Assembly: GCA_903813345.2 (NCBI GenBank)
Contig: CAIIXF020000005.1
Location: forward strand, 2,897,539 to 2,961,538
DNA length: 64,000 nucleotides
Source of the DNA: Owenia fusiformis
Taxonomy: Eukaryota > Annelida > Polychaeta > Sabellida > Oweniidae
Direction: 5' to 3'
Shown: piece after piece, positions 35,498 through 49,855 of the stretch
Layout of the letters: each line of letters starts with the position of its first letter
Position numbering within the stretch: position 1 is the stretch's first letter
The notes under the pieces: model-generated
What the model saw: the letters and a program-made list of their open reading frames with translations, nothing else
Database searches by the model: none
What the model was told of the DNA's origin: nothing
Program-made: the position numbers and the translations under genes

Positions 35498-38400
35498 TAA
35501 ACATGTAAACTAAAGCCCTTATGGACGAGTATTGACCATTCTGGTTTTATCTTAAATATTTCAGTGCTTGCAGATGATATATGAAGTCGCCAATAGACAA
35601 AACAAAAACAAATGTATACCCCCAGAATCCCGACAACCACACACATACAAAAACAAATACCGCAATAATACGTATGTTCACAAACAGCGGGGCCAAAATG
35701 AAAACAATATATTTGTTACACAAGACCATCATAAAAGAGAAATCAAACTTAATTTTTTTTATTCAATGGATTTCATAAGTATACCTGCATTTTTGACCAC
35801 ACAGACCGCAGACGGTTTTTAATATCAGTAACAATGTTGTTTTTAAAGTATCAAGGTCGTATTGTTTCAGAAACGTACACATAAATTATTGCGTAATTTT
35901 CAACAAAAAGAAATAAATATGCAATAATGATCCTAAGTATTGCATCTACCAAATGACCCAATCAAGTGAAATTTTATAAAAGTATTTCTCATAGTTTAAG
36001 TGCCAATGCATATCTCAGTTTCTCTAATTAAAATAAGTTTCACCACTTAATTAGCCGTGAATATACTTATTAAGTTTCATTTTGGTGTATGTCCAAATCA
36101 TCTTTTAAAAATTCTGAATATTTGTTTCAGCCAGTAAAGTCTCAAGCTAAAGATGGCAAACGAAAAATAAGAAGTCTTACGAATAAACATTTTCAAATTC
36201 TGAGTAACAAGATATTGCACACCGATCATAGACGCAATTAGATGAATAATCGACCTTATACTAAAACACTACGCTAAAACTGTTGATTACACGTGCAATA
36301 TTGACCATCCAAACAATTTTGACCCCCAAGACAATGTCAATTTGGGCACATTTTGATGTTCATTAAAGTACTTTCACGATAGTACATGATGGATAACATT
36401 TTTTCGTCAATTGTTGATTGCTATGGAACAAAATATGCGTCAAAGTCTGAGGATTTCAATACTTAAAATTGGAAGTTTAAATGAAAGTAAAATTCTGGGC
36501 ATATTTGGGCACATTTATCAATATTTTGGCAGGCAGAAATAATTTTAAGTTGAGTGTGGTAACCAATTGAATCCAAGAGGATGGACATTTATTACCACGA
36601 AATGATGAGACTACAAACATAGATGAGAATATTAGTGGAAGAAAATTACGGTAGCAAAAGAAAAAACTCGATAAACAATATCTACATTTCCCTTGATAAA
36701 TATCCATCATGAATACCCATTTCTAGTCACATGGCAAATATTTTTAGAATTAGACATAATGAATAAATCAGATTTCATGACTTGGCTGTTACAAAAAACA
36801 GAGTATGTATGATATGTTATATCGAATGAGCAATTTAATTATTAGTTACATATACCGACCACATGGTAGCATAATTATTGGTTGAATTATTATATTTTTA
36901 AAAACCTGTTTTCAGATATTAAAAAATACCCTTAGAATTGTTGATATCCATATCTGACATTTATATCCAATATGTTTGTACCACTAACCACCTGTCAGGT
37001 TTAGTGAATCATGAAAACAACCAGCAACTAAATTACTCAATTATCTGAAACAATAGTATTAGCAATCAAATAAAACATAAAGCCTCAATCATAAATGTAA
37101 AAAATAAACCTTGACAGCAAATCTGTGTAAAAGATCTTGTCATTGATAGGAGTTGACTCTCTGGCATTTTCTTCCAGAGTGGACAACTTGTGGTCATGAA
37201 GAACTAAAGTCTCTGTCATCTACCATATGGCTGAAATGTTTTATGGTATTGTCTTTGGTAATTTGTCTCCTGTGATTCCAATCAGAAAAACTGTATCTTC
37301 TTAATTCTTTCGATCACCTATGAAATAATGTACAATCTAGGAGTGTTTGTAATTGTAGAGAACTTTGATTCTACTATATTACCCCTCACGCAATTCGCAC
37401 GAGAACCTATATAATGCTAATTCACGACCAATTGGATGTTTAGGTTTCAGGTTTGCATATGAAATTTGATCTTGTAGCGATGATGGGACACTATCCATTA
37501 GGGCAGTGGCTTACCCAGAGGCCTGAAATAACTTTACAAAAATGTTTATATGTTTTTATACTAAAATAACCAGGAAATAAATATGCTTCATAGTACGTAA
37601 TCACAATGCGGAGTTAAAAAATGTAAAAATAAAGCTCTACAATGACATTTACATAGAGAGATTATCGCTGCTTTGAATTTGACACCAAATGCTGACCTCT
37701 GCAATGACCCTAGCTTAAAAATCTGACTTCTTCAATGGCCTTGATATCAAAAGATGACCTCTCTGGTGACCTTGACAGTGATATGACGTAGTCGGGTCAG
37801 GCAGACTAATTTATAACTTATAATTACTTTATAACATTAATTAAATAGTATTATATTGGCCACCATTGGTTCAACATATTCCAATGCGCTCTATAATTTT
37901 TAAATTTATGAATGGAGGTTTTCACACCTTTGCCAGGAGCCCAAAGTTCAGCATTTTGCAAATATTGGCATGTTCCCTTTTCAAATTTAAATGTTTATAA
38001 AACATCCGGTACATTTACATATATTTTCGAGTAGTTTTCTGAAATAAATTTCTCAATGGGAAATATTTTAGTACGATCATGTTTGAAGCATACCATTGAT
38101 AGGCCTACATTTCAAGATATTCTTATGATTTTGTTGAATCGGTTTTTATTATTTCAAATGAGCAACTGTGTACATTACACAAACCGTATAAAATATAACA
38201 ATCACAAAATACAGAGAACTTATCAATAACGAAGGCAAATAGGTGAATAAAAGCCTCGCTCTATTGAAATGTATGACTATGATCGATACATATGGTATGT
38301 GACATGTGTCTGGAACAAGGAATGTATATAAACAATGTGACCCAATACATGATGCTGAAATGTAGAATTACAGCATTCCTAGCTCTTACCCTGGTGCCAG

Positions 38401-41400
38401 AGGTTCTGTAATGGCATTATTGAAGCAGGAAGCATGATAAATAGATTTTTGATTCTACATTATTGTCTGGGAAAGTATCTCCCTCCACATGCAACAGAAA
38501 TTACAACAATCATATTCAATCATGATTAGAACCAGCTTGTAATTATCACTCTTCGACGATTTAGAAAAGTTGAACAACCGTTTCTAGCAATGTAAACAAA
38601 CACGACAAATAAATTTTATCAAATATAACATTTTTGTAATTTTGATACAATGTTCCTAGCAATGCATTTGTAGCTTGAAAAATAGAATATTGAACATGCG
38701 CATTAAGCTCACCTGTCACTATGCTTTAGCAATACCAATGTCAGAAATTATGTAGAAGAAAGCATTCGCCAATTTGAACATCAAATATTCAACAAATATT
38801 TGATCACTCTGATCAACAGTCAATAATAGTTATCTATCGTACTTTGAAGTATAAAGACAAGTTAAAACATGTATCGTATTAAATATACCTGATATAATAA
38901 CTTAAAATATACGATATATCATGTATGGAAAATTATTAATATAAACGTCAACAGGACAACAGAATCGATTAATAATTAATAGGGTGAAATTAAATGTTTT
39001 AGCTGGTGCGAAGTCCCATTAGGAACTCAATAAAAATCGATGTTTTCTTAATATTTTTAAAAATAAACTTGTTAAACAGCTTCAAGTGTATTGTTCCCGT
39101 GTTGAAAAGAACAGCTTGATGGCGTTTTAGGTATTAACGATACATATAATTTGAATGTTCATCTATGCAACTCCTTAGAAAAAAGCAAGAACATTTTATT
39201 AATTGGAAGGCATGTTCAAATGGACGCCCCGTATTTTATAGGAAATAAGAAGAACACGTGTTTAGTTGATTTGAGAACACATGCGGTAGGACATAACAGG
39301 TTCACTTAGACCATTTGGGAAAACACGTGTGATTTAGATGCCAGCAATGGCTCTCTACAGCAATGCAGTCCGTGGAAAATGAACTACGCGGAATGCTCTG
39401 CAACCATACGGGCTTCATCAAATAAAAACACAATTGCATTGAGACTATTAACAACGGGGTTGAGACTATAGACAGGAAATCTCTTTATATAATGAAGGGT
39501 CTCAAAGTTTACATAAGACATGGAGTGTCCGAGTTGCTATAGGTTAGAGGGAACCGCCCGCAGCTAAACGTTGCATGCTCAGAGGCACATTAAGGTCGCG
39601 TCAGGCGCACCTATAGATTTATCCATTAAATCATCACTAAAAACAAGGTTCTTCACAATCTATTGTTTGCTCAGTGAAAAGGCAGACAAAACAGCACAAT
39701 CAAATAAATACAATAAGTATATGAAACAGTGTGTGATGCATTCCAAATTGATGACGTATTTCCTATAATTGCACCTAATTTATTTGGTTTCATTCGTCCC
39801 TATGTGAGTACCTTATAAATGAATAATGCAATGAAATATGTATCCATTCAAATAGATACTTTTGCTCACTTAGCGTTGCTAAAACATCAATATTTCAACA
39901 CTTGTTCACACTCAGGAATTTATCGATGTAGGGTTAACCAGTCTGACGATTTTTAGCACGCTATTGACAGGGCGCAAATCCTGGGAAAATATGCAATCAA
40001 CAAAAAGATTTGTTTTCCAGATTTTTAATTGTTTAATGGTATTATCACTGGCAGTGGGTTAAGGCCGTTTACATTCCAGAAGTACTGATACATGTAATAT
40101 AAAATGCCATTGTTCTTTATTTTTTCACTACAGTATTATTGATACCAATCCATTTACATGATTCAACCATGCCATTCCACTGTGGCTGATAAAATGATGT
40201 TTATGGTGGGGTGGGCAATAGCTCAAATGGAAAATCGTGTTCATATCGCATCTTTCTGAATTACCACGATTGGTCAAAAATTCAAAAAAGCACATACTAG
40301 TAGTAGCTCTCTTTGAAAGAAGCAATGTGTAATCTTCTTGCATTCGGATAGCGGGGTGGTCGTAGGGCTAGGAGCACAAGGATATTTTAAAACCACCCGT
40401 AATTTTTTTTGTATCGATAAGTCGCCAATGTGGATGAAGAGAATAAAGGGAATCATAGTTTTTCAATGAACAAAAAGTTCCTTTAAAAACATATGGCGAC
40501 TTACGACCAGACGATGAAATATTTAGCACATTTGAACAATGTTGTATTGTTTGATTGTGTTTCCCGAAAAAACAAATCGGAGGAGTACGTATTCTTCTAG
40601 TCTATATATCAAGTGGCTATCGGCAGAGTAGCATAATACTAAAGTTGTCAAGAGGAATTTATATAACAGCCATTGTAATATAATCGAATTTAGATTATTT
40701 GTTTATAACTTGATGAGACAAATCACACACAATTGACATTCCTGTTCAATCTGTTGGGTGTATTTGTAATGGCTGACACATCATGGATTAAGCTCTTCTT
40801 AGTTTCTATAAATTTCAAATGATTAATTAAAGAATAGAATAGTTTAATTGGTAACACATGTTGGGAGAGAAATTGTTGAAGTGCACCAGTTAGCTTCCAT
40901 ACCTGACACATAAAAGTCTTCATTTGCGATAACATTATGCCTCATTGCACAGGAAGTGTCATAGTTTAACATAATCACCAGAATTTTCAATTACTAACCC
41001 AGCTTCTGGGAGCAATCATTATGTATGCTTCAATGATTTGATGGTATGCCAGGGAGCAGTAATTAATCAGATTTTAGTGACTTGTTTCTAAAGACATTAT
41101 CTGAGAGGTTCTTTTGTTTTAGAGCTGACATATCCATTAAGGTTAAACCTCTTGAGATAATTATGTGGCTGGTTAACATATCCAAGAGGCTTCTTGGGGA
41201 TTACATGAATATGTTGGGATTACAAGACATATGGATATTCATAAGATGGCTTCAATCACGCGTGTAATCTAATGATATATTACTCCGCGGGTCACGTGGT
41301 CACGATTGTTGGTTTTATTAAAGAGGAGGAGAACGTGTCGAGTGGACAGCGTTCGTGCTCATTATCAAAGATAATCTGTTCGTGGCCTTTCAAAATTACA

Positions 41401-42920
41401 CCAGATTACAAGTCATTATCCTTTGTTTCTGAAGTCCATTGCTTGAAAAATGATCAATTCCTAGAATCACAGAACTTTGCGCACACTTAACGCCATGTGG
41501 TGGGTATAGGTCTAAGAAAGTTAAAAGACAATTTGAATAATTTCTAATTTATCTTCTTATCCGTAAACGACTGTCAATCCAAATAAAACTTTAGTAAAGT
41601 AACACCTGGAACATTTTGCCTGACAGACTAATTAAGTCTCTATAAATAAGCAACAGATATTTTAGAAACAGTTACGTCAATTTGTGCCGCCGTTAAGAAG
41701 ATGATATACGATCTTGTGTCCCAAGACTCTACTGCAAATCCTAAGTGCACGGGAATTAATCGAATGAGCACTTCTAATCTACAGTTTTATTTAGGCACAC
41801 TATCATCTCTCCCCTTGGGAGTTCAATTGATGGGTTTTAGAGCGACACTTTTCCAAACGTCCATTGTCTAAGAGATTGGTGTTATTAAGCAACTTAATGA
41901 TTTCAGCTAGAACGATTGATAGCGTAAAGAGACGGTTTCCATGTGTTGGCCATTAAAGTAAAGAACAAATATTGGGCTTGTCTGATCTTTTTAACTAAGT
42001 GAAATTGGCAACTGTTATTAATATCCCCACAAGGGAATTTTGAACAAATTCTATGAAGATTGCCGTATAATTTTCACATAAGTTGAAGTTGAACAGATTC
42101 AGACAGAATAAGTTTGAATAATGCACAGGACTAAAACATTGCATACATTAGATTTAGTTTAACTCAGTTATAAATATGCAATCGAGTTATGTAATTTAGC
42201 GTAGTTTGTCAAAGTTCAAAAAACGACAAAGTAATATAAACTCCAAAATCGTCTATTCAATCTTACTACTTTAATAAATTCAAAGCTGAAATTTTATATG
42301 ATGAGTGTAAAAATGGTAAAATCCATAGACTTCGATGAATGAAACTATAGCTGATGCGGCAGTATATCTGGTACAAAAGGCGATTAAAAGACAAACACCG
42401 TCACCAATAAATAAAGTTTGTCGTTCATGCCATTTAAATAAAATCCCGGTGATGGAATTCATATTTCAAATTAATCAGTGTTTTCGCTGTGCCTCTTTCG
42501 TATTTTCCATATGTCACGATTGGTAGGCATTAAACAACGGTTACATTACAAATTAGCATTTACTAACGAGGAGCAATAATGATAATTGATTCCATAGATC
42601 TGGTTAATCTGTGTAAGTGCCGGATGGATGATTCTAAATTTCCAATCCCCATGCTTCTGAGACCATCACCGGTCTCTGGAGCAATCTCAGATACTCTCGC
42701 TAAAATGCCAAAGTAAATATGGCGTCTACTGCACTTTTGCTGATTGTGTTGTCCGCCCAGACGAGAGCAACGGTAAAATGTCAAACGGTAACAAAATGAG
42801 AATATCGTTCGCTATCTCAGAGAAATTAAATGATGATATGTCTGAAATCACTGGAGAAAATTAAATGTCATCTGGTTACCACATGATGTAAAGTTTTTTG
42901 TAATTTGAAATTATTAAATA
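35498..42920. other. Non-coding stretch downstream of Fezf
   Basis: About 7.4 kb of AT-rich sequence with scattered short open frames and no recognisable domain or exon pair. A small patch near 37690-37780 repeats TGACCT/GACCTTGA words. Enhancers are plausible from position only. Confidence 0.45.
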
Positions 42921-43080
42921 CAGTAAAACTTGTCTTAGCGAACACCTCTCTCTAGTGAACACCTGTCTCTAGTGGAAAACCTCCCTCCGCACAAACTCTA
43001 CGACTTTGTATAAATTACCCTCTCTGTAGTGAACACCAACCAAAAGTGAACTTTCTTCTCTCGACCTTGATCAATGTGTA
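42921..43080. mobile_element. Fragment of a pogo/Tigger-like DNA transposon end
   Basis: CAGTAAAACTTGTCTTAGCG is preceded by TA and followed by repeated GAACACCTCTCTCTAGTG words. This resembles the CAGT..AACC..TCTTA ends and sub-terminal GAACACC repeats of pogo-class elements. No second end or transposase is found, so it is a remnant. The right limit is approximate. Confidence 0.4.
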
Positions 43081-46000
43081 CAGAAGCGAAAAAGGTGCAT
43101 CTATTGCAAGAGAAGCGAACTTCACTCCGCAAATAAAACATTACAATAAATTACATCAGAGTTAGTAACTTTTGTATCATTTAATCAAAACCTATCCTTA
43201 ATTAAATAGTACGAAGGTCGATCGCGTTTAACTTATTTTGTTATACCTCCCCAAGTAAGATCTCGTGTCTTAAGAAAACAACATTGAGATCTGCGTATTG
43301 GTGAAATGTTTTTTTGAATTCCTTTGATAGGTGGTTCAAATGTGTTCGTATCAATGGCAACTTAAAAAACATAGGCCTTACACTCGATGTGGAAATCAAA
43401 AGCCTGCGGGTGAAGACATTTTTTGAAGACACGGAGACTCAAAACAGATCAAGCAAGAATAAAAGAGCGTCATAATGCAAAAATATATTAGCGCGATGAG
43501 TCCTCAATCAGTAGTGGTTAATTTACTGAAAAAATAATTGTTTGTTTTTGGGGTGGCTTGTATGTCAGTTGTAAGCTATCTGTCATTATAGGGACTTGAG
43601 TGGGGCATTTTCTCGACAAGGAGAATCAGTTGATTTGGCTTGCTAACCCTAGTCTCAACTGAAGTGGCTTCGTCTCTGAGAACGCAGAGAAGTGCCACTG
43701 TTTAGTACATGCCTGTAGGCAAACGTTTTCAACCAGCAATTAAAATAGTGTCGTCCACTCTTCAAGACCCAGCGGCTGGAACGGGTTTAACAATTCTACA
43801 TAGCGGATAAATTTAATAAACCCTTGGACGCATAATGTCGTCGCTAAAAGGCTAAAATGAGCATGAACCAAAGAGGGATAATGAGGCCTCCGCTATATAT
43901 TTATCAATTGATTCTTAAAATTAAACGCCTTCTTTCACCACCTTCCGGATAACAATGATAAAAGGTTATTCACATCGCCCTATCCTCTCACAAACTAACA
44001 GTACAAAAAAAGTTATGACATTTTTAATGATGATAAAACCTCACTCAAACGTACTGACTATATGCTCTTTTATATCGACTTTCGATTTCCACCGATATCT
44101 TCCGAGCGATTGATTCGAATTACCTAACTATGTATTCAGAGCGTCTATTTTTCATTAGTAGTTGTCTCATCATTTTCTGTAAGTTTGTTAGCTCTATCAC
44201 GCTATAGTAACTACATTAAGATCCGTATAGCAATTATGGGCTTAATGACTGTGCATCATACTACACATTGGACGCAAACCTACTGCCTTTTCTCCCCTAA
44301 TTAATTAAGTTTCATTGTTATATATTGTACCCATCACGCCAACGGGGATACTTATTTAGTGTAAATATTCTAATCCCCGCGTCGTCAATGTTACTGTATT
44401 GTCTCGAGTGTAGATCTAAATAGTTCATTTAGTAAGTTCTGATTGTCTATTATGATACCTTTGTGAGCGTTAAAGGCTCTCAGGCTGTCATGTAATCCCA
44501 GATCGTAACAATAAGATGTGTAAATGACCAACTAATTATGAGCTATGTTACTTGGACACTTAAGCAGCTTTTAATAAATTGACTTCTCGTGAAGATTATT
44601 TGGTTGCTGCCACAATAGATGTGTTAATTTAATACTTTATTGTCTCCTGTTGGAAGCCGCGATGCTCATTGATGTTATCGGTCGGATCGTTATAACCGGT
44701 AATCGTTCTCACCTGGACTCCATTGGGTTGCCAGCACTAATTATTACATCTACTCCATGTGTATGGGGACTAGGGAGATATATTGGTTTGACACTTTTCA
44801 CAAATAGTTGGCAACGAGTGCATATATATTGACCGTATTGTTAAAAAGTAAATGCCTCTTAAAGAAAAAGTAATTACCTTTAACACCAACATTATGATCG
44901 AATTAGTCGGTGATGGAGAGTGAAACATTCAATGACTTAATACAATCTATGTACAATCAATAAAATCTATTCGTATAGAATACCAAACTCTACATCTTTA
45001 TGGTTTCACGAAATGCGTCGACCTGCACATATTCCGTAATCCAATGACTTAAAACGCATAAACCGTTCATTGACCTGTAACGTTAGCAAAAACAGCAAGC
45101 GAACGACCTACAATTCGACGTTTCATATTTACCCACAAATTTGCAGTAACAATTATGCGTGCGCACAGATTTTCGGCATACGCCATTAATCAAAAAAAGC
45201 TGACAGCTTATCTAATTGTTTGATATACATCTATTAAGTTACAAAAAAGGTTTATGTGACCTCCGAATGACACAATAAAGTATTTAGCTCCAAGTTTATA
45301 TACTTTTATTCAATCAAATTCTTAATTAACGGTAGATCAGTTTATATGATTGCTAGTTCATTCTGCGGCATTGTGGTAACTTAGGTGTGTTCCGCGGTGA
45401 AAAAGCATTTAACGTAATCAGATAATTCAATAATTGAAACGACCCAAAAAATCATCAGCACTCAGTAAATGTTTGCAACGTTCGTGCAACTGAAAATACG
45501 ATTGTCATAAGTTTGTAAATGTTATTAATAGCAATCCATTTATAGCAGAAATCTTTCAGTATTGTTATTGTGTACTCCGATCTTTTAAATATTATAAATG
45601 ATAAAGTTAAGTGATTTATAAAACAGAAAAACAGGTCACCTTGCCTAAAAGTTGCTTACTGCACAAGGCGCTTTGAGCAGCAAACATGCTTGATTGCATA
45701 TAATATAAGGTCAGAGTTGCTTTGAGCAGCCCTAAAGTGCCTAAGAAAGCTCGTAACGATGTTAACGGTTCGCCTTAAGAACATTATTGCTTGTTTTAAA
45801 CTGTCTATTAATCTAAACTAAAAGCATACCCATTATCTAATTTATCAAGACAGTGCTTTTAGCGTCTCCCAAGAAACTTGTTATCCATAACGTTAATAAA
45901 GATAAAACGTAAAGGGATGTGTCGTTTTATTTTACGAGTAGGCCGGGGAGTGAATAAAATTAATCTGGTGGTAATACCAATATTTGCATAATTTGCTTGT

Positions 46001-49000
46001 TATTTGTGGTAATTGCGGGTAGGGGTCAGAGAGAAAACTGGCATATTCAGTTTTAACAAGCGAACGAATATATTGAGCGGTCTATACAAGGGCATAATAA
46101 AAAGTGCCGTCCATATTTAATATTTTCAAAGTAGTTAAACCCATAACTTACTATTTACAAATGTTGATGAGGCAAGCTGAGAAATTGTATAATTCTTCAT
46201 TTCTTCTAATGAAGCATTATGACAACAATATAAAACTGATTGTACATAGTGTATATAGCATCGATTCACTGATACAGAAGCACTCGGCACCTGCATTTCA
46301 AATGTGTTAAGGAACCAAGGTGTTTGACCCTATGTATCTATTCGACACTTCCCTGGTCAAATCCTTGAACGGAAAATTAACCCTTGCGCCCTGGGCCACT
46401 ATTTGTCCTGGCCTTTGATAAGTTTTCGGTAAATATATTAAAACGTTATGAGTTATGAATTACTCAAATTACACAATGTTTTTCGTTAATTGAACATGAT
46501 AAAAGCTTTCAAACGATTTCCCAACCTCTGAGGTATTTTGGAACATTTTAAGACTAATAATATCACATCCGTCTCCCCGTCGACGCGTCAGCCTTCTTTA
46601 AGTACAAGATCAAGTAAGAATTGCGCTGATGAATTAAGTGATTTGTCAAATTTCTAAATCGTAATGAAGTTCAATCATTACTGATGAGAGATGTGTCTAT
46701 ATAACGAATCTAACCTGGTGCATTTATTCATTAGCAGCAATATGTCTTAATTTAGACTAAAATATTGGAATAATGAAATTCGCTCCAAGGTGGCGAGTAA
46801 AAATTCATTTTCTTCCGCAGTTTTTTAACTCACTCCGTGTGGTTTGGGTTGGAACCGGCGACGCACGGCAAGGCCATTGTTTGACAACGTGCACTATTTG
46901 CATAGGGACTGCACGAGTTAAGAGTAATTAAATCAAGTCAAAACTTCAAACAGTAACTTTCAAAATTGAAAAATGACACGTTTAAATTACGACCGACTAA
47001 CTGAATTTCAATTACTAAATAGAATAAAACAGTAAGTGTAACAAACGCTAAAAATTAAGAGTCCTATCAATATTTAACCACGCGTGAACCCTACATGGTG
47101 TTGCGCGGAGTTACTATGACCTCACAATTTCCAAACGCACTTTAAATATACCCTATGTCACGTGTAGATTATAAATTGTCATTAAAGATAAAGTAAAGAA
47201 TACCGTGTCAACGTCACTGCGTAATTTGTTTTCATTTATTTCAATAATTAGATTCATGGCCAAAACTTGCATAGATCACACTAAAGATTTCAAGAATCAC
47301 ATAAAATGTACTGGATTTTCGTGAAATGACGCCCGTACATTTATTTCAAATGACCGTTGTTTCGAAGCACTCTCGATTCAAAACAACGCGTTTATTTGGA
47401 GGAATTATTTACAAAGTAAATCCTTGGATTGAGAAAAGAGGAAGTCACCAGAATTCAAAGGTGAATCTCTTGGTTGGAGAGTGTATCCAGTCAAATAATT
47501 ACTTCTCATTCTTGCTTACCAATTTATTGAATACGGATTTTTTTCTTGTTTTAAAGTGACTTTGGTGGGATAGAGGTCTATGTATATGCATGGGCGTTAT
47601 TACGAAGAAAACAACTTCGTACGTTGTAACAAGAAAGGTCTGGTATGAATCCTGCACATAGAAAATTTGCCGAAATTATCAAGAATTTTTTATTGTTAAA
47701 TATATCCAATGTTCGTCATTTGAAGGCAGAATAGTACCATGATAAATGGTATCCTGAGGATTTAAGATTGTATTCGCGAATGCGCAACTTCATATGAATG
47801 GAATAGTGGCAGTTTCTATTCATATTTAAATGTGTTGCCCATAAAATAGTAGGTTAATCCGTTAGCCGACAGCCGAAAGTTGCATTTGTGAATGCAAAAA
47901 TGTGTGATTTTAATCTATTTTAATAAATGTGGATAATTGTATTTTATTAAAGATATTTTCTCTGTAGTTGTACTTTCTCCAGATATATAGTACATCAAAC
48001 CCCTGTCTTGTATTTCCCTTAAGTTTTTATGTTAGTGGGCAGGTGGGGGTTAACGAAGGCTTGGAGCAAGACTACCCACCCTCATACAGATCACACAGTC
48101 CTTTTTAAAGTACAGGAAAATATGACTAATTCTGTCCAACAGACGGATAATGGCACAAATTTTATGAATCACGGGAACTGATCAATAGTCAAACGATTTC
48201 TGAGAGAATCAAACGTAAAGCGAAAACATGATTGCGAAATCACGAGATCATTATATCCGGTGACCAAAGAGAGCTGAAACAATCAATCATCAACAATCAA
48301 ATATAAGTCTCCCATCTGGACTGCACTATTGGTTGGTAAAACAGTAAAGAATCACAGTTTACCTTTTAGAAAGTGAAACACATATGTTCGTTACATCAGA
48401 TCAATTTCAAGGTCAAAGACTTATGTCACAGCTCAGATCGATAAAATCAAATCAGAAGAAAAAATGACATCAAGTATGTTACACCTTAAATGAAAATATG
48501 GAAATAATGAACAGAGCAAAGTAATTGATTTATTTGTATGGCTTCGTATTTCTTTACAGAGAAAAAGAAAACTGAAATGTAATCCATTAAAATTCATTGA
48601 GTAAAAGTGGTCGAGAGTTGATTAGGAGCACATTACTGGCAGGCAGGCAGTCAGTCAGTCAGGCTGTGTATTGAGATATTGACCTACTCAATGGCAAGCC
48701 AGTTGCGTTTTCTGGAGAGGAGTGAATGCAGGGTGAGAGGCTTTGTGTCAGGCAGCCCCGCGTTGCACTTAGTTGTTTTCACGCTAAAAGACTATTCTAA
48801 CTAAAGACGCAGGAGGTTCAACTCAAGTGGCCAGAGATTGAAATGAAACTGGACGAAACAATAACCCCGAGTCGATAGCATCACAAATGAAACACAACTG
48901 ATTATTCTTTCAATCGGCATGCCAATTTACTTAGGCAAAACTGCCACTAATAATATTAGTTGAGGAGAAAAAGCTTTAGTTTTACTCCAGAATAAATCCA

Positions 49001-49672
49001 TTGTATGCAAGAAACAAGCTGGTTTTTAATTAAATGTCTTGATTGTGATGGTAGAACTAATGTATGTCGTTTGTGAACGCTAGAATGACTGTTTAACACT
49101 ACAAAGCGCAGCACAGTTTGAAACTAGGAAATTGTGAAGCTCATCGTGGCATTCGGTCCAGTTTGGGAGGGGAACGTTTTGTACTGTGGTATGTTAAACC
49201 AAATAGAGTTCCCATTGAGTGTTTTCATTATCCATCTACATGGACATAAATCGTGTCCTATTATTATCCTATATAAAACAACACACAATGCAGTTGACAC
49301 TGTAAAAACATATTTAAAAATTCAAGTAAGGCAAAGAAACCAAACATTGATTGATTATAAAAAACGAATTATTCAGTTCAGCTTGAATACATAATTTATA
49401 CATTTTTTCAAATGGCACAAATATCTTTACACGGAGTTAAAACATTAATAGAAAATCGTTATATACAGGTTTGGTCAATAAACCTCTTTAATAAATGAAT
49501 AACAAAGAAATATAGTAACATCACTTGTAAAATATTCATAAGTATAGAGAAAAATTCAGTATTTTTTATAATGTACTGTATATATATTTTTGTTGTATTG
49601 TTTTTTGATTTTTTCATTTCATTTAATAATTTCGATAGAAAGACTGTTATAAAGATGGCAGCACATGTTGGG
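43081..49672. other. Non-coding stretch between Fezf and Apollo
   Basis: About 6.6 kb with no supported gene. Notable small items are a GCAG/TCAG microsatellite near 48641-48661 and several homeodomain-type TAATTA cores (for example near 44299). Neither proves function. Confidence 0.45.
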
Positions 49673-49678
49673 TTTATT
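49673..49678 (-). terminator. Possible poly(A) signal of Apollo
   Basis: TTTATT on the plus strand (AATAAA on the minus strand) lies about 180 bp beyond the Apollo stop codon. Confidence 0.4.
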
Positions 49679-49855
49679 TACGTTTTTAAGAGATGGCAAA
49701 TGATCACGGACTTACAATACAAGGTGTTTGCAATCGGTATGGAGAGATGTCTGACCAAATAAGGAAGTGATAGAACATGAAAAAATGTCGAATTCATGAC
49801 CAACTTGATTGTTCTACCATTTATCAGAATACCCAGTTTATAAATAATGACAAAT

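Noticed and set aside
42921-43150. CRISPR-like or tandem array from repeated GAACACC words
   Set aside because: Spacing is irregular and the genome is animal; sub-terminal repeats of a DNA transposon explain it better.
46830-46870. Possible tRNA T-arm-like GGTTGGAACC
   Set aside because: No cloverleaf, acceptor stem or anticodon arm could be formed around it.
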